A stretch of DNA of 15,906 nt from positions 1 through 15,906 of the forward strand of contig JAKCCY010000054.1 in assembly GCA_021838765.1 (NCBI GenBank), given 5' to 3'. This stretch comes from Nitrospirota bacterium. Its GTDB lineage: Bacteria > Nitrospirota_A > Leptospirillia > Leptospirillales > Leptospirillaceae. A program made the translations under genes and the position numbers. Shown piece after piece: positions 1 to 8,347 of this stretch. A model generated the notes under the pieces. The model saw only the letters and a program-made list of their open reading frames with translations, was not told where the DNA came from and searched no databases. Positions within the stretch are counted from its first letter, which is position 1. Each line of letters starts with the position of its first letter.

Positions 1-1
1 G

Positions 2-121
2 CTTGATGCCCTTTGTGTGACGGAAGTCCCGGAGGAAATTGCCGCAACAGGAGAGGACATGGCCGACGGACTTCTCCAGTATAAGGAATTTCTCGAATGG
101 ATCGCTTCGGACCTTTCTTGA
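2..121 (+). CDS. 3' end of an unidentified upstream gene (partial)
   Basis: The frame is open from the first bases of the window to a TGA at 119-121 and encodes 39 residues of an acidic C-terminus ending EFLEWIASDLS. Its start lies outside the window. The end overlaps the HupK-like gene, whose ATG is at 97, by 25 bases; the same coupling style recurs through the hyp operon, so this is probably a member of the same operon. From known hup/hox gene orders an upstream gene could be a hydrogenase accessory protein (protease, HyaF/HupH or similar), but I recognise no motif in the visible tail and do not assign a function. Confidence 0.5.
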   Translation, partial: LDALCVTEVPEEIAATGEDMADGLLQYKEFLEWIASDLS

Positions 122-1323
122 GATCACAAAAAGGCCAGGCGCTCCCTGGACTGATCGAACTTCGTCCCGGAGGAGAGGAGAACGGGCTTTCAGGGGAGAT
201 CGGGATTACCCCCCGGGATCTTTCCCATCTGAGGCTTCTTGAAGGCATCTCCGCCGAGAAGACTCTCTCCCGCATAGGGCTTATTTTTACCCTGTGCCGC
301 ATGGCCCAGACGACCCTGGCCAGGGAAGCCATGGGACATGCCGAGTCACGTCCTCTCTGCGAAAACGATCGGAGAAATGCCGAATGGAAAATATTAAAAG
401 AGAGTCTTCTCGAGTCTCTCAGAACCGTCCTGACTCCTCCCGGAGGTTCGTTTTCTTCCGTCGATCCGGTCTGGAAACATTTTCGCTCACTGTCAGCGGG
501 CATGCCCTGCGAAAATCCCGACACACCATTCTGGAAAGAGTTCCGGTGGGTATGCGAACGGTCTGTTTTCGGGGGTCCGTCGTATGGCTTCTGGGAAATG
601 GAGTCGCCAGAACATTGGGATCGCTGGGCACAATGCGGCAAAGAGGAAGAGACCACTCCGGCCTCCCTCTTTGCCCGGGATCTGATCAAAGAAGACCGGA
701 TAGAGCCTTTTCATTTTCCTCCACTGACAAGACAGAAGATCTCGGAGTTCCTGGAGTTGATTCTGGACAGTCTCAACAGCGACCACTTTCTGATCCGACC
801 TCACCTCGGGGGAGTTTTCCATGAGACAGGACCCAAAGCCCGAATGGGCTCCCATCCGCTGGTCCTCAGCCTGGAATCTGCCAACCGTCCTCTTGCCTCC
901 CGTCTCGCCGCACGTCTTCTTGAACTCGCCGCCTGGGCTGAGGAAGGTCCCCTTATGGCTCACAAAAGTCTTCTCTTCGGAATCACTTCAAAATCCCCGA
1001 CCTCCGGAACCGGCATGGCCTGGACCGAAACAGCCCGGGGAGTGCTCATCCACCAGGCGACTGTCCGGATGGGCCAAACAGAGAGCTACCGCATCCTCGC
1101 TCCAACCGAATGGACCTTTCATCCGGAGGGAGGACCTTTTAAACGCTGGACCGGACCACATCCCGGATCGCCCTCAAGCAGACCCGGAAAAAAAACCGTC
1201 GCAGCAAACGGAAGATCGCCCTGTCTCGATCAGTCCCTGTGGATCTTCGACCCCTGCACTCCCGTCCAGTTTGTCGAGGAGGAGAAAATGGGCCCGAACA
1301 CCGGCGAAACCATGGGGCAATGA
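97..1323 (+). CDS. hupK: HupK/HoxV-like hydrogenase assembly scaffold (large-subunit paralogue)
   Basis: The 408-residue protein looks like a degenerate [NiFe]-hydrogenase large subunit. Residues 60-75 (IGLIFTLCRMAQTTLA) occupy the place of the N-terminal nickel motif RxCGxC but keep only one Cys, C67. Near residues 350-362 the stretch RILAPTEWTFHPEG matches the large-subunit strand before the C-terminal metal motif. The end has FDPC at 384-387, followed by TPV, so the second Cys of the DPCxxC motif is replaced by Val and the distal His is missing. This pattern fits HupK/HoxV, known in Rhizobium and Ralstonia as maturation factors; HoxV is thought to carry the Fe(CN)2CO group. The start is ATG 97, with AAGGA at 83-87 and an in-frame stop just upstream at 82-84. 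hypA follows after 12 bases. A highly divergent true large subunit is the less likely alternative. Confidence 0.72.
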   Translation: MDRFGPFLRSQKGQALPGLIELRPGGEENGLSGEIGITPRDLSHLRLLEGISAEKTLSRIGLIFTLCRMAQTTLAREAMGHAESRPLCENDRRNAEWKILKESLLESLRTVLTPPGGSFSSVDPVWKHFRSLSAGMPCENPDTPFWKEFRWVCERSVFGGPSYGFWEMESPEHWDRWAQCGKEEETTPASLFARDLIKEDRIEPFHFPPLTRQKISEFLELILDSLNSDHFLIRPHLGGVFHETGPKARMGSHPLVLSLESANRPLASRLAARLLELAAWAEEGPLMAHKSLLFGITSKSPTSGTGMAWTETARGVLIHQATVRMGQTESYRILAPTEWTFHPEGGPFKRWTGPHPGSPSSRPGKKTVAANGRSPCLDQSLWIFDPCTPVQFVEEEKMGPNTGETMGQ

Positions 1324-1335
1324 AAGGAACGGATA

Positions 1336-1677
1336 ATGCATGAACTTTCTCTTGCGATCAGCCTTCTCGACCTTCTGGAAGAGCGGGCCTGTCTTGACGC
1401 ATTCGACAAAGTCGGAAAGATCGTTCTGGAAGTGGGAGAACTCTCCGGTGTTTCCGTTCCCGCGCTCCGCACGGGCTTTGAGGTTGCCGCAAAAGGAACC
1501 ATCGCCGAAGGGGCACAAGTGGATATTATCGAACCACCCGGAACGGGATGGTGTTTTACCTGCGAGTGCACCGTTCCACTCAAAGACCCATTTCGGGAAT
1601 GCCCGTACTGTGGAAAAAGCGCCGTGACACCGACCGGTGGATTGGAGTTCAAAGTCGTGGAGCTGATGGTCTTCTAG
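1336..1677 (+). CDS. hypA: HypA, hydrogenase nickel-insertion protein
   Basis: The 113-residue protein has the normal length and layout of HypA. It opens with MHEL, whose Met1 and His2 are the known nickel ligands of the family. Its C-terminal zinc site has two CxxC pairs, C73/C76 and C89/C92, in the context CFTCE and CPYCG. The protein ends GGLEFKVVELMVF, typical of the family's last strand. With HypB it delivers nickel to the hydrogenase large-subunit precursor in the cytoplasm. An AAAGGA site ends about seven bases before the ATG. The gene starts 12 bases after the HupK-like stop, so the two should be co-transcribed. Nothing is unusual in its sequence. Confidence 0.95.
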   Translation: MHELSLAISLLDLLEERACLDAFDKVGKIVLEVGELSGVSVPALRTGFEVAAKGTIAEGAQVDIIEPPGTGWCFTCECTVPLKDPFRECPYCGKSAVTPTGGLEFKVVELMVF

Positions 1678-1737
1678 AATTCACCGGGTGCCATGAACCC
1701 TAAATTGACGTCTTGCTGAACGGTATAAGGAGTCTCC

Positions 1738-2574
1738 ATGTGTATCGATTGCGGTTGCCAGTCCTCGGATAACAGCCATTTTCACCCGGCTCACGATCAT
1801 TCCCATGAACATGATGGACACGGGCATGATCACAAACACCCCCATGCCACCCCTTCCGATCCTCATGCCACTCCACGGCGCATCAGTCTGGAGCTGGACG
1901 TTCTCGCGAAAAACGACCGCATGGCTGCTGAAAACAGGAGCTTTTACCGGGAAAAAAGAATTCTGGCGCTGAATGTTCTTTCAAGTCCCGGCACTGGAAA
2001 AACGACCCTGATCGAACAGACCATCCTGGCGCTCCGAAAGAGATTCCAGTCGGAAAAGAACGCCTTCCCCCTGGCAGTCATCGAGGGAGACCAGGCAACG
2101 AGCCGGGATGCCGACCGGATACGACAGTTGGGAGTCCCGGCCATTCAGATCAATACGGGCAAGGGGTGCCACCTTGATGCCCATCAGATCGGCCATGCCT
2201 CCCGGGAGCTTCCGCTTTCCCCCGGACTGCTTCTCATGATCGAAAACATCGGAAATCTCGTCTGCCCCGCTCTTTTCGATTTGGGAGAGTCGGCTAAAGT
2301 CGTTCTTTTCTCCGTCACTGAAGGGGAGGACAAGCCCATCAAGTACCCGCAGATGTTCCAGGCAGCCAATCTCGTTCTCCTGACAAAGACCGACCTCCTT
2401 CCCTATCTCGACTTCGATCGTGAAACAGCGCTGAACTATATCCGGGCGATCAACCCGGGCACAGCGATTCTCGGGGTTTCGTCCAAATCGCAAGAAGGTA
2501 TGGAGGAGTGGATCGAATGGATCGTCTCCCTTCAGAAACGGGCATGCGACCCCGCTCTGGCCCCGGAAACATAA
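1738..2574 (+). CDS. hypB: HypB, nickel-binding GTPase for hydrogenase maturation
   Basis: This 278-residue G3E-class GTPase powers nickel transfer from HypA to the hydrogenase. The N-terminus is MCIDCGC, the high-affinity CxxCGC nickel site. It is followed by a His-rich stretch with 12 His between residues 14 and 43, of the type used for nickel storage in some bacteria. The P-loop is SSPGTGKTT at 82-90, the metal-binding switch is GKGCHLDA at 141-148 (C144, H145), IENIGNLVCP lies at 168-177, and the guanine-specificity motif is TKTD at 216-219. AAGGAG at 1727-1732 sits five bases before the ATG. The 60-base gap after hypA is one of the larger gaps in the operon. The stop codon overlaps the likely hypF start by one base. 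Confidence 0.96.
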   Translation: MCIDCGCQSSDNSHFHPAHDHSHEHDGHGHDHKHPHATPSDPHATPRRISLELDVLAKNDRMAAENRSFYREKRILALNVLSSPGTGKTTLIEQTILALRKRFQSEKNAFPLAVIEGDQATSRDADRIRQLGVPAIQINTGKGCHLDAHQIGHASRELPLSPGLLLMIENIGNLVCPALFDLGESAKVVLFSVTEGEDKPIKYPQMFQAANLVLLTKTDLLPYLDFDRETALNYIRAINPGTAILGVSSKSQEGMEEWIEWIVSLQKRACDPALAPET

Positions 2575-5069
2575 TGGACAGGGCGACCCATCCCGAAATC
2601 CCCGGGGGAATCGTCAAAACATCTCCCCCGGAAGCCGGAAAAACACTTCCGTCTCCACAAAGGCTTCGTCTCGTTCTTTCCGGACAGATCCAGGGAGTGG
2701 GGTTCCGTCCGTTTGTTTTCGGTCTTGCCAGGTCTCTGTGTTTGACTGGCTTCGTTTTGAATGATTCCCGGGGGGTGACAATCGAAGTTCAGGGCCAAAG
2801 GGATGCTCTTTTGGATTTCACATTGCAGCTTGAGATTAAAAAACCATCCATCTCCCGCATCGACAGTCTCCGACGAGAAAAAGTCCCCCCCTGTCCGGAA
2901 GAATCGGATTTTTCGATCCGGAGCTCTCCGGAAGAATCAGAAAACCTTCGGGAGGGCCGTTTTGATTCACTACTGCCAGATACCGCCGTCTGCGCGGATT
3001 GCCTTTCCGAGTTGTTCGATCCGAAAAACAGGCGGTATCGCTATCCACTTATTTCCTGCACCAACTGCGGACCCCGGTTTTCGATCGCCATCAAAGCTCC
3101 GTTTGATCGTTGCCGGACAACCCTCGAAGGATTTCCCCTTTGCCGGCATTGCAAAAATGACTTCGAAGATCCCGGAAACCGCCGTTTTCACGCCCAGACC
3201 ATCGGATGTCCGCTATGCGGGCCGAAAACACGGTTTCTCGACGGAGAGGGAAATCCGGCGTCCGAAGGCGATCCGGTAGAGAAGACCCTTCAGGCACTAC
3301 TGGATGGAGGGGTTGTCGCCATCAAGGGAATCGGAGGCTATCACCTGGCCGCGGATGCCAGAAACAGGGAGGCCGTTACCCGTATCCGCACCCTGAAAAG
3401 CCGTCCGAACAAACCGCTGGCAGTCATGACGGGAGATTCCTTTGCGGCCTCCCTTCTTGCCCGTACGGGGACCATCGCCAAAACTGCGCTTGTCTCGCCC
3501 GAGAGGCCGATTGTCCTTTTTCCGATTCAAAAAGACGGCAATCTTCCCTATGACTTGATCGTTCCATCTCTCGACCGGATCGGGATTTTCCTCCCATACA
3601 CCCCCATCCAGCATCTTCTCTTCGGGAAGGAATCCTTTTCCCGGACTGCCCCAGAATCAAAGAGCCCCCTGGCGCTGGTCATGACCAGCGCCAACGCCAG
3701 GGGAGAGCCAATCGCAATCACGGAAACAGAAGTTGTGAGGATCTTTGGAGGAAAAATCGATGGATTTTTAGTGCACGACCGGATCATTCATCACCGTCTG
3801 GACGACAGCCTGATTCTACCGGAGGGGAACAATCAGATTTTTATCAGACGGGCCCGAGGCTGGATCCCCCAGACCTTCTCCGTGAGGAGGAAAAATTCTT
3901 CCTCCCTGAGAACAGGCTCCCCCGAACCCTTTGTTCTCGCACTGGGGGGGCAGATGAAGACCGCCCCTTGCCAGATCAGGGAAGGGAAGGCTCTTGTTTT
4001 CCCCCATATGGGGGATCTGGATGGAGAGAAAGCCCGAGAGGAGTACCGGTCCTTTCTCCGCTTCTTTCTTCTTGCGCAGGGAGCGACTCCAACCCATCTC
4101 GCCTGCGATCTCCACCCAGACTTTCATACGACACGGCTGGCTTTTGAATGGGGAGACGAATGGGGAATTCCGGTCATTCCCGTTGGCCACCACCATGCAC
4201 ATATCGCATCGGTGATGGCCGATCGGAATCTTTCCGGTCCGGTTCTGGGAATGGCGCTGGACGGCTTTGGACTGGGAACCGACCAAACTCCCTGGGGGGG
4301 AGAACTTCTTCGGGTCGATCGGACGGAGTCCTTCCGTCTGGGCCACTTCAGAACTCTTTGTCTCCCCGGAGGAGACAGGGCTCCCCGAGAGCCATGGCGC
4401 ATGGGCGTCTCCGCCCTCTGCGCCCTTGGGCGGGCGGAGGATGCCGGACACCGGTTCTCCCCCCCCCAGGCTCTTGAGCTTGCCACCCTTCTGAATAAAC
4501 CCGGGCAGACCTTTTTTCCCATGACCTCGAGCGCCGGGCGCCTGTTCGACGCAGCATATGCCCTTTTAGGCGGCAAAGAGCGTCTGGACGACGAGGGACA
4601 GGGAGCTACGGAGCTTGAGGTTTGGGCCCGCTCTTTCAAATGCCGCATCCAGGATTCAGAGGACGGGTATACTGTCAACGAAGAGGATGGGCAGGGAATT
4701 CTTGACTTTCTTCCTCTTCTCGAAAAACTTCGCAGAGAGAACAAAAGGGAGAAGGGAGCGGCACTTTTTCACGAGACCCTGGCCCTGGGACTTCGGGACT
4801 GGGCGATTTGGGGAAGGGAGCGCACCGGGATACGCTTGCTCGTTCTTTCCGGAGGGGTGTTTCAAAACAGGCTTTTGGCTCAAAGGGTGTCATCCCTTTT
4901 GAGAAAGGCGGGGTTTTCCGTTTATGAACCACTCCGGGTTCCATCGAACGATGGAGGATTGGCTTTGGGACAGGCATGGGTTGTATTGAACAGGGTGTTG
5001 CCGGCTGCAACCCGGATATCAAATATCAAAAGGAGAATTGAATGTGTCTTGCCATTCCGGCATGCGTAA
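2574..5069 (+). CDS. hypF: HypF, carbamoyltransferase of cyanide-ligand synthesis
   Basis: HypF transfers the carbamoyl group of carbamoyl phosphate to the C-terminal Cys of HypE. Numbering from ATG 2574 (831 aa), the domains are an acylphosphatase-like domain with SGQIQGVGFRPFVF at 36-49, two zinc-finger pairs (C140/C143 with C162/C165; C190/C193 with C212/C215), a YrdC-like domain from about 235 to 425 (AIKGIGGYHLAAD, RPNKPLAVM), and a Kae1-like domain with the metal motif HHHAH at 539-543. It ends with LSGGVFQN and a PSNDGGLALGQ segment. I chose ATG 2574 because it forms TAATG with the hypB stop. In-frame GTG 2508 and ATG 2517 would add about 20 residues inside hypB; ATG 2517 has a good GGAGG upstream and is not excluded. 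The protein has about 30 extra residues before the first domain. The last 28 bases overlap hypC. Confidence 0.95.
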   Translation: MDRATHPEIPGGIVKTSPPEAGKTLPSPQRLRLVLSGQIQGVGFRPFVFGLARSLCLTGFVLNDSRGVTIEVQGQRDALLDFTLQLEIKKPSISRIDSLRREKVPPCPEESDFSIRSSPEESENLREGRFDSLLPDTAVCADCLSELFDPKNRRYRYPLISCTNCGPRFSIAIKAPFDRCRTTLEGFPLCRHCKNDFEDPGNRRFHAQTIGCPLCGPKTRFLDGEGNPASEGDPVEKTLQALLDGGVVAIKGIGGYHLAADARNREAVTRIRTLKSRPNKPLAVMTGDSFAASLLARTGTIAKTALVSPERPIVLFPIQKDGNLPYDLIVPSLDRIGIFLPYTPIQHLLFGKESFSRTAPESKSPLALVMTSANARGEPIAITETEVVRIFGGKIDGFLVHDRIIHHRLDDSLILPEGNNQIFIRRARGWIPQTFSVRRKNSSSLRTGSPEPFVLALGGQMKTAPCQIREGKALVFPHMGDLDGEKAREEYRSFLRFFLLAQGATPTHLACDLHPDFHTTRLAFEWGDEWGIPVIPVGHHHAHIASVMADRNLSGPVLGMALDGFGLGTDQTPWGGELLRVDRTESFRLGHFRTLCLPGGDRAPREPWRMGVSALCALGRAEDAGHRFSPPQALELATLLNKPGQTFFPMTSSAGRLFDAAYALLGGKERLDDEGQGATELEVWARSFKCRIQDSEDGYTVNEEDGQGILDFLPLLEKLRRENKREKGAALFHETLALGLRDWAIWGRERTGIRLLVLSGGVFQNRLLAQRVSSLLRKAGFSVYEPLRVPSNDGGLALGQAWVVLNRVLPAATRISNIKRRIECVLPFRHA

Positions 5070-5272
5070 CGGAAAAACTTGACGAATCCCGTGTCCGGGT
5101 GCGTCTGGGAGGGATCGAGCAGGAGATTTCGACCGTTCTTCTTGATTCGGTGAATATCGGGGACTATCTCATTGTGCATGTGGGGTTTGCCCTGGGAAAG
5201 ATCAACAGCGAAGAAGCCCTTGAAACATTGGCGATGATGAAGGATTGCTCCCCAAATGGAGGGACTTCGTGA
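5042..5272 (+). CDS. hypC: HypC, hydrogenase maturation chaperone
   Basis: This 76-residue protein begins MCLAIPA, the HypC/HybG signature; Cys2, exposed after removal of Met1, binds the iron of the Fe(CN)2CO group and contacts HypD. The beta-barrel residues follow (RVRLGGIEQEISTVLL), then the GDYLIVHVGFALGKIN segment typical of the family. The length is normal. The start lies 28 bases inside the end of hypF and has a strong AAGGAGA ribosome site at 5030-5036, so translation need not depend on hypF. The TGA stop overlaps the GTG start of hypD. HypC should shuttle between HypD and the large-subunit precursor, with the HupK-like protein as a possible extra partner (inference). Confidence 0.96.
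   Translation: MCLAIPACVTEKLDESRVRVRLGGIEQEISTVLLDSVNIGDYLIVHVGFALGKINSEEALETLAMMKDCSPNGGTS
5258..5263 (+). promoter_or_regulatory. Ribosome binding site that decides the hypD start
   Basis: GGAGGG lies five bases before GTG 5269, the ideal distance. It favours this GTG over the upstream in-frame TTG at 5245. The GTG overlaps the hypC stop (GTGA). Confidence 0.6.
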
Positions 5273-6411
5273 ACTCCTCTCTCCGATTCATAGAAGAATT
5301 CCGGGATCCCGTAGCGGGGCGTTCCATCATCAAACACCTCAAGAAGTCCGTTACCCGCCCACTCCGGCTAATGGAGTTCTGCGGTGGCCACACCCACGCT
5401 TTCTACCGTTTTGGCCTTCTCGATCTCCTGCCTGAAAATATCCGCATGATCCACGGACCAGGCTGCCCGGTTTGCATTCTTCCCATGGGCCGGATCGATG
5501 CCGCCATCGATCTTGCTCTTCGTCCCGAGGTTCTCCTCGTCACTTACGGGGATGTCCTTCGTGTTCCGGGCTCAGCCGGCATGACGCTCATGAAAGCCAA
5601 ATCCAGGGGGGCCGATGTCCGCATCATCTACTCGGCAGTCGAAGCTCTCGCCCTTGCCCGGAAGCATCCGGAGCGGAAAGTCCTCTTTTTTGCCATCGGC
5701 TTCGAGACGACAACCCCTCCAACCGCAGCAGTCCTTATCGAAGCCCGGAAATCAGCCCTCAAAAACTTTTTTGTTTTCGCCAACCATGTCATGACCCCTC
5801 CTGCCATGAGGGCCATTCTGTCGGACACAGAAACAGGAGTCGCTCTCGACGGGATCATCGGTCCTTCCCATGTCAGCACCATCATCGGATCCGATGCGTA
5901 TTCTTTTGTCGCCGGCGAATTTGGTATTCCGATCGTCATCGCGGGATTTGAACCGCTGGATATTCTCCTTGCATTAAAAATGCTTGCAGACCAGATCTCC
6001 GGCAATCGGGCCATTGTGGAAAACGAATACCGCCGGGCAGTCACCCCTGAGGGCAATCAACGGGCCCAGGGGCTAGTCCGGGAGGTCTTTGAAACGGCTC
6101 CCGATTTCGAATGGCGGGGGTTTGGTATTTTGCCCGAGAGCTCTCTTGGGATACGGCCGGAATTTTCAGCTCACGATGCGCTTTGCCATTTCGATATCAG
6201 CATCCACACGGTTTCGGACCCGAAAGCCTGCGAGTGCGGGGAGATACTGAAAGGGCTGAAACGCCCCTCGGACTGCCGGATCTTCGGAACGCTCTGCACC
6301 CCCGACACTCCGGTGGGCTCATGCATGGTGAGTGCCGAAGGCGCCTGCGCCGCGGCATACCACTACGGACCCGCCCCTCTGCCCGGGAAAGCCAGAGAGG
6401 TCATCCCTTGA
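5269..6411 (+). CDS. hypD: HypD, iron-sulfur protein for Fe(CN)2CO assembly
   Basis: HypD is the [4Fe-4S] scaffold on which, with HypC, the Fe(CN)2CO unit is built. With a GTG start at 5269 the protein has 380 residues, close to the family norm. Visible signatures are MEFCGGHTH with C38, GPGCPVC with C66 and C69, GFETTTPPTAA in the middle, and the C-terminal Cys-rich block ACECGEILKG, SDCRIFGTLCTP, GSCMVSAEGAC, which includes the family's cluster ligands. The GTG overlaps the hypC stop and has GGAGGG five bases upstream; a TTG eight codons earlier (5245) is the alternative. The TGA stop overlaps the likely TTG start of hypE. All the conserved Cys motifs I know are present, so the protein should be functional. 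Confidence 0.95.
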   Translation: MNSSLRFIEEFRDPVAGRSIIKHLKKSVTRPLRLMEFCGGHTHAFYRFGLLDLLPENIRMIHGPGCPVCILPMGRIDAAIDLALRPEVLLVTYGDVLRVPGSAGMTLMKAKSRGADVRIIYSAVEALALARKHPERKVLFFAIGFETTTPPTAAVLIEARKSALKNFFVFANHVMTPPAMRAILSDTETGVALDGIIGPSHVSTIIGSDAYSFVAGEFGIPIVIAGFEPLDILLALKMLADQISGNRAIVENEYRRAVTPEGNQRAQGLVREVFETAPDFEWRGFGILPESSLGIRPEFSAHDALCHFDISIHTVSDPKACECGEILKGLKRPSDCRIFGTLCTPDTPVGSCMVSAEGACAAAYHYGPAPLPGKAREVIP

Positions 6412-7478
6412 GCACCCCTGCCGGCAGACGTCATCCCGGAGCGCCCCTGGACCGGGAACGGGGACTGATCGAAATGATCCACGGAAGCGGGGGAAGAGCC
6501 TCGGCGCAGCTTGTCGACGAAATTTTTCTTCCGGCCTTCGACAACGAGTGGCTCAGGCCGCTTGGCGACCAGGCCAGGGTTTCGCTAGAAGGCGGTTTCT
6601 GGACCATGACGACCGATTCCTATGTCGTTACGCCCTATTTCTTCCCGGGAGGGGATATCGGATCCCTCGCGGTTCACGGAACGGTCAACGATCTCGCCAT
6701 GGGGGGAGCCGTGCCCCTCTACCTGACCGCAGCCTTCATTCTTGAGGAAGGCTTTCCCGTCAAGGACCTCGTCACCATCACCAATAGCATGGCCTGCGCC
6801 GCAAAGAGTGCCGGTGTCGCACTCGTAACCGGAGACACCAAAGTCGTCGAGAAGGGAAAGGGCGGAGATGGCATCTATATCAACACCTCAGGAATCGGCC
6901 GAATCCCGGGGGGAATTCATCTGGATCCTTCGAAAATCCGGACGGGTGATGCGATTGTTCTCTCGGGATCCATCGGGGATCACGGCAGCGCGGTTCTGGC
7001 GGCCCGGGAAAACTGGGGGCTTTCCACCTCTCTTCTTTCGGATTCGGCTTCACTCCATTCATTAGTGGCGTGCATGCTCGAAGCCGTTCCCGGGATTGTC
7101 TGCCTCAGGGATCCGACCCGCGGAGGTGTGGCCACTTCGCTCAATGAATGGGCACAGACTGCCGGAGTCGACATTTTGATCGACGAAGAGCGGATTCCGG
7201 TCCGGGAAGAGGTTCGAGGAGTCTGCGAACTCCTGGGTCTCGACCCCCTGTATCTGGCCAACGAAGGCAAACTTCTGGCAGTGTGCAGGGGCGAGGACGC
7301 CGGACGGCTTCTTTCTGCCATGAAGAGCCATCCACTGGGCCATGACTCGGTTATTGCAGGTTATGTGACCGAAAAAGCTTCAGACAGGCGGGGCGGGCGG
7401 GTCCGCATGACCACCCCCATGGGAGGCACCCGAATGGTGGATTGGCTACGGGGAGATCCTCTTCCACGAATTTGCTGA
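6408..7478 (+). CDS. hypE: HypE, thiocarbamoyl dehydratase that makes cyanide
   Basis: HypE receives a carbamoyl group from HypF on its C-terminal Cys and dehydrates it with ATP to a thiocyanate, the source of the CN ligands. The sequence shows IHGSGGRA near the N-terminus and TTDSYVVTP, FPGGDIGSLAVHGTVNDLAMGG (residues about 68-100), all typical of the PurM/HypE fold. It ends exactly in PRIC, with the essential terminal Cys at 356. The frame is open far upstream into hypD, so the start must be chosen: TTG 6408 overlaps the hypD TGA and has GAGGT six bases upstream, giving 356 aa. The only nearby ATG (6474) would begin right at MIHGSGG and lose the usual first strand. It is probably coupled to hypD. 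Confidence 0.92.
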   Translation: MSTPAGRRHPGAPLDRERGLIEMIHGSGGRASAQLVDEIFLPAFDNEWLRPLGDQARVSLEGGFWTMTTDSYVVTPYFFPGGDIGSLAVHGTVNDLAMGGAVPLYLTAAFILEEGFPVKDLVTITNSMACAAKSAGVALVTGDTKVVEKGKGGDGIYINTSGIGRIPGGIHLDPSKIRTGDAIVLSGSIGDHGSAVLAARENWGLSTSLLSDSASLHSLVACMLEAVPGIVCLRDPTRGGVATSLNEWAQTAGVDILIDEERIPVREEVRGVCELLGLDPLYLANEGKLLAVCRGEDAGRLLSAMKSHPLGHDSVIAGYVTEKASDRRGGRVRMTTPMGGTRMVDWLRGDPLPRIC

Positions 7479-7491
7479 GAAAAGAGTTCCG

Positions 7492-8347
7492 ATGTCGACG
7501 ACAACAGCATTATTCCCGCCATCAGTGCCAATCCACGCCGGAGCAGTGGCTCTTCTGATGATGGCTCTGGCAATGGGCTTCCGCCATGGACTGGACCCCG
7601 GACCACCTCACCGCCATCGATGCCATCCTGCGCTATCAGGCGAGCCGCAAAGATCGTCTTGTCCGGTGGGCCGGGCTGTATTTCTCTCTGGGGCATGGAA
7701 TCGTCGTCATGACGATCGGCTTTTTCGTCTCCTCCCTCTCCATCCACTGGAAAACCCCGGAAGGATTGCTTTTCTTTGGTGGACTGTTTTCCGCAACCTT
7801 TCTTCTGGCCATGGCCGGTGTGAACACCATGGCGTTGATCCGTTCGGATTCCTCGAAGCCTTTCGTCCCGGTAGGACTCCGGTCACGACTCCTTCTTCGC
7901 TCCATTCCACTTGAACGTCCGTTATTCATTCTTCTTCTGGGGATGCTGTTCGCCGTCTCATTCGATACGGTCTCCCAGACGCTGGTCTTCTCCTGGGCCA
8001 CCTCCGGGTTGGGTGGCATCCGGGAAATCCTTGGGGTCGGCATGGCCTTCACTCTTGGAATGGGCCTGTCCGATGGAACAAATGGCTTGTGGATCGCCCG
8101 TCTGATTGCCCGGGCGGATCGGGAAGGGGTCCGGCTCTCCCGGACGATGGGATGGACCGTTGTCTCTTTAAGCCTTATTGTCGGTCTTTATATTCTGGCT
8201 TCAACCGTTTTGCCATCCCTTCCGATCGGAACGCCTCTTGTCGATACCGGGATTGGTCTTGGCGTCATCCTCTGTCTCTCCCTGTCTTATATTGCGGGAA
8301 AGGAATATCGCACCTCCCCTCCGGATCAGGTTCGGGCCGATAGGTGA
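7492..8347 (+). pseudogene. NiCoT-family nickel/cobalt permease, frameshifted
   Basis: Two overlapping frames together encode one membrane permease. Frame A from ATG 7492 gives 36 residues ending MGFRHGLDP, including a hydrophobic helix (AGAVALLMMALAMGF). Frame B then continues DHLTAIDAILRYQ to the stop at 8345-8347. Removing one base from CCCCGG at 7596-7601 joins them into about 284 residues and restores the family metal signature HX4DH. Other NiCoT features in frame B are YFSLGHGIVV, LFAVSFDTVSQT and LGMGLSDGTNG, plus several hydrophobic helices. Translation from the internal ATG 7586 would give 253 residues without helix 1 and without the first His. The gene follows hypE by 13 bases and should supply nickel for the hydrogenase, perhaps cobalt too. 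The break may be a real mutation, a +1 recoding site or an assembly indel; I cannot tell which. Confidence 0.75.

Noticed and set aside
1705..1729. Promoter-like TTGACG and TATAAG before hypB
   Set aside because: The spacer is only 13 bases, too short for sigma-70, and TATAAG merges into the hypB ribosome site AAGGAG.
6111..6407. Long N-terminal extension of hypE inside hypD
   Set aside because: The frame is open, but it lies wholly within well-conserved hypD coding sequence and the extra residues do not resemble HypE.
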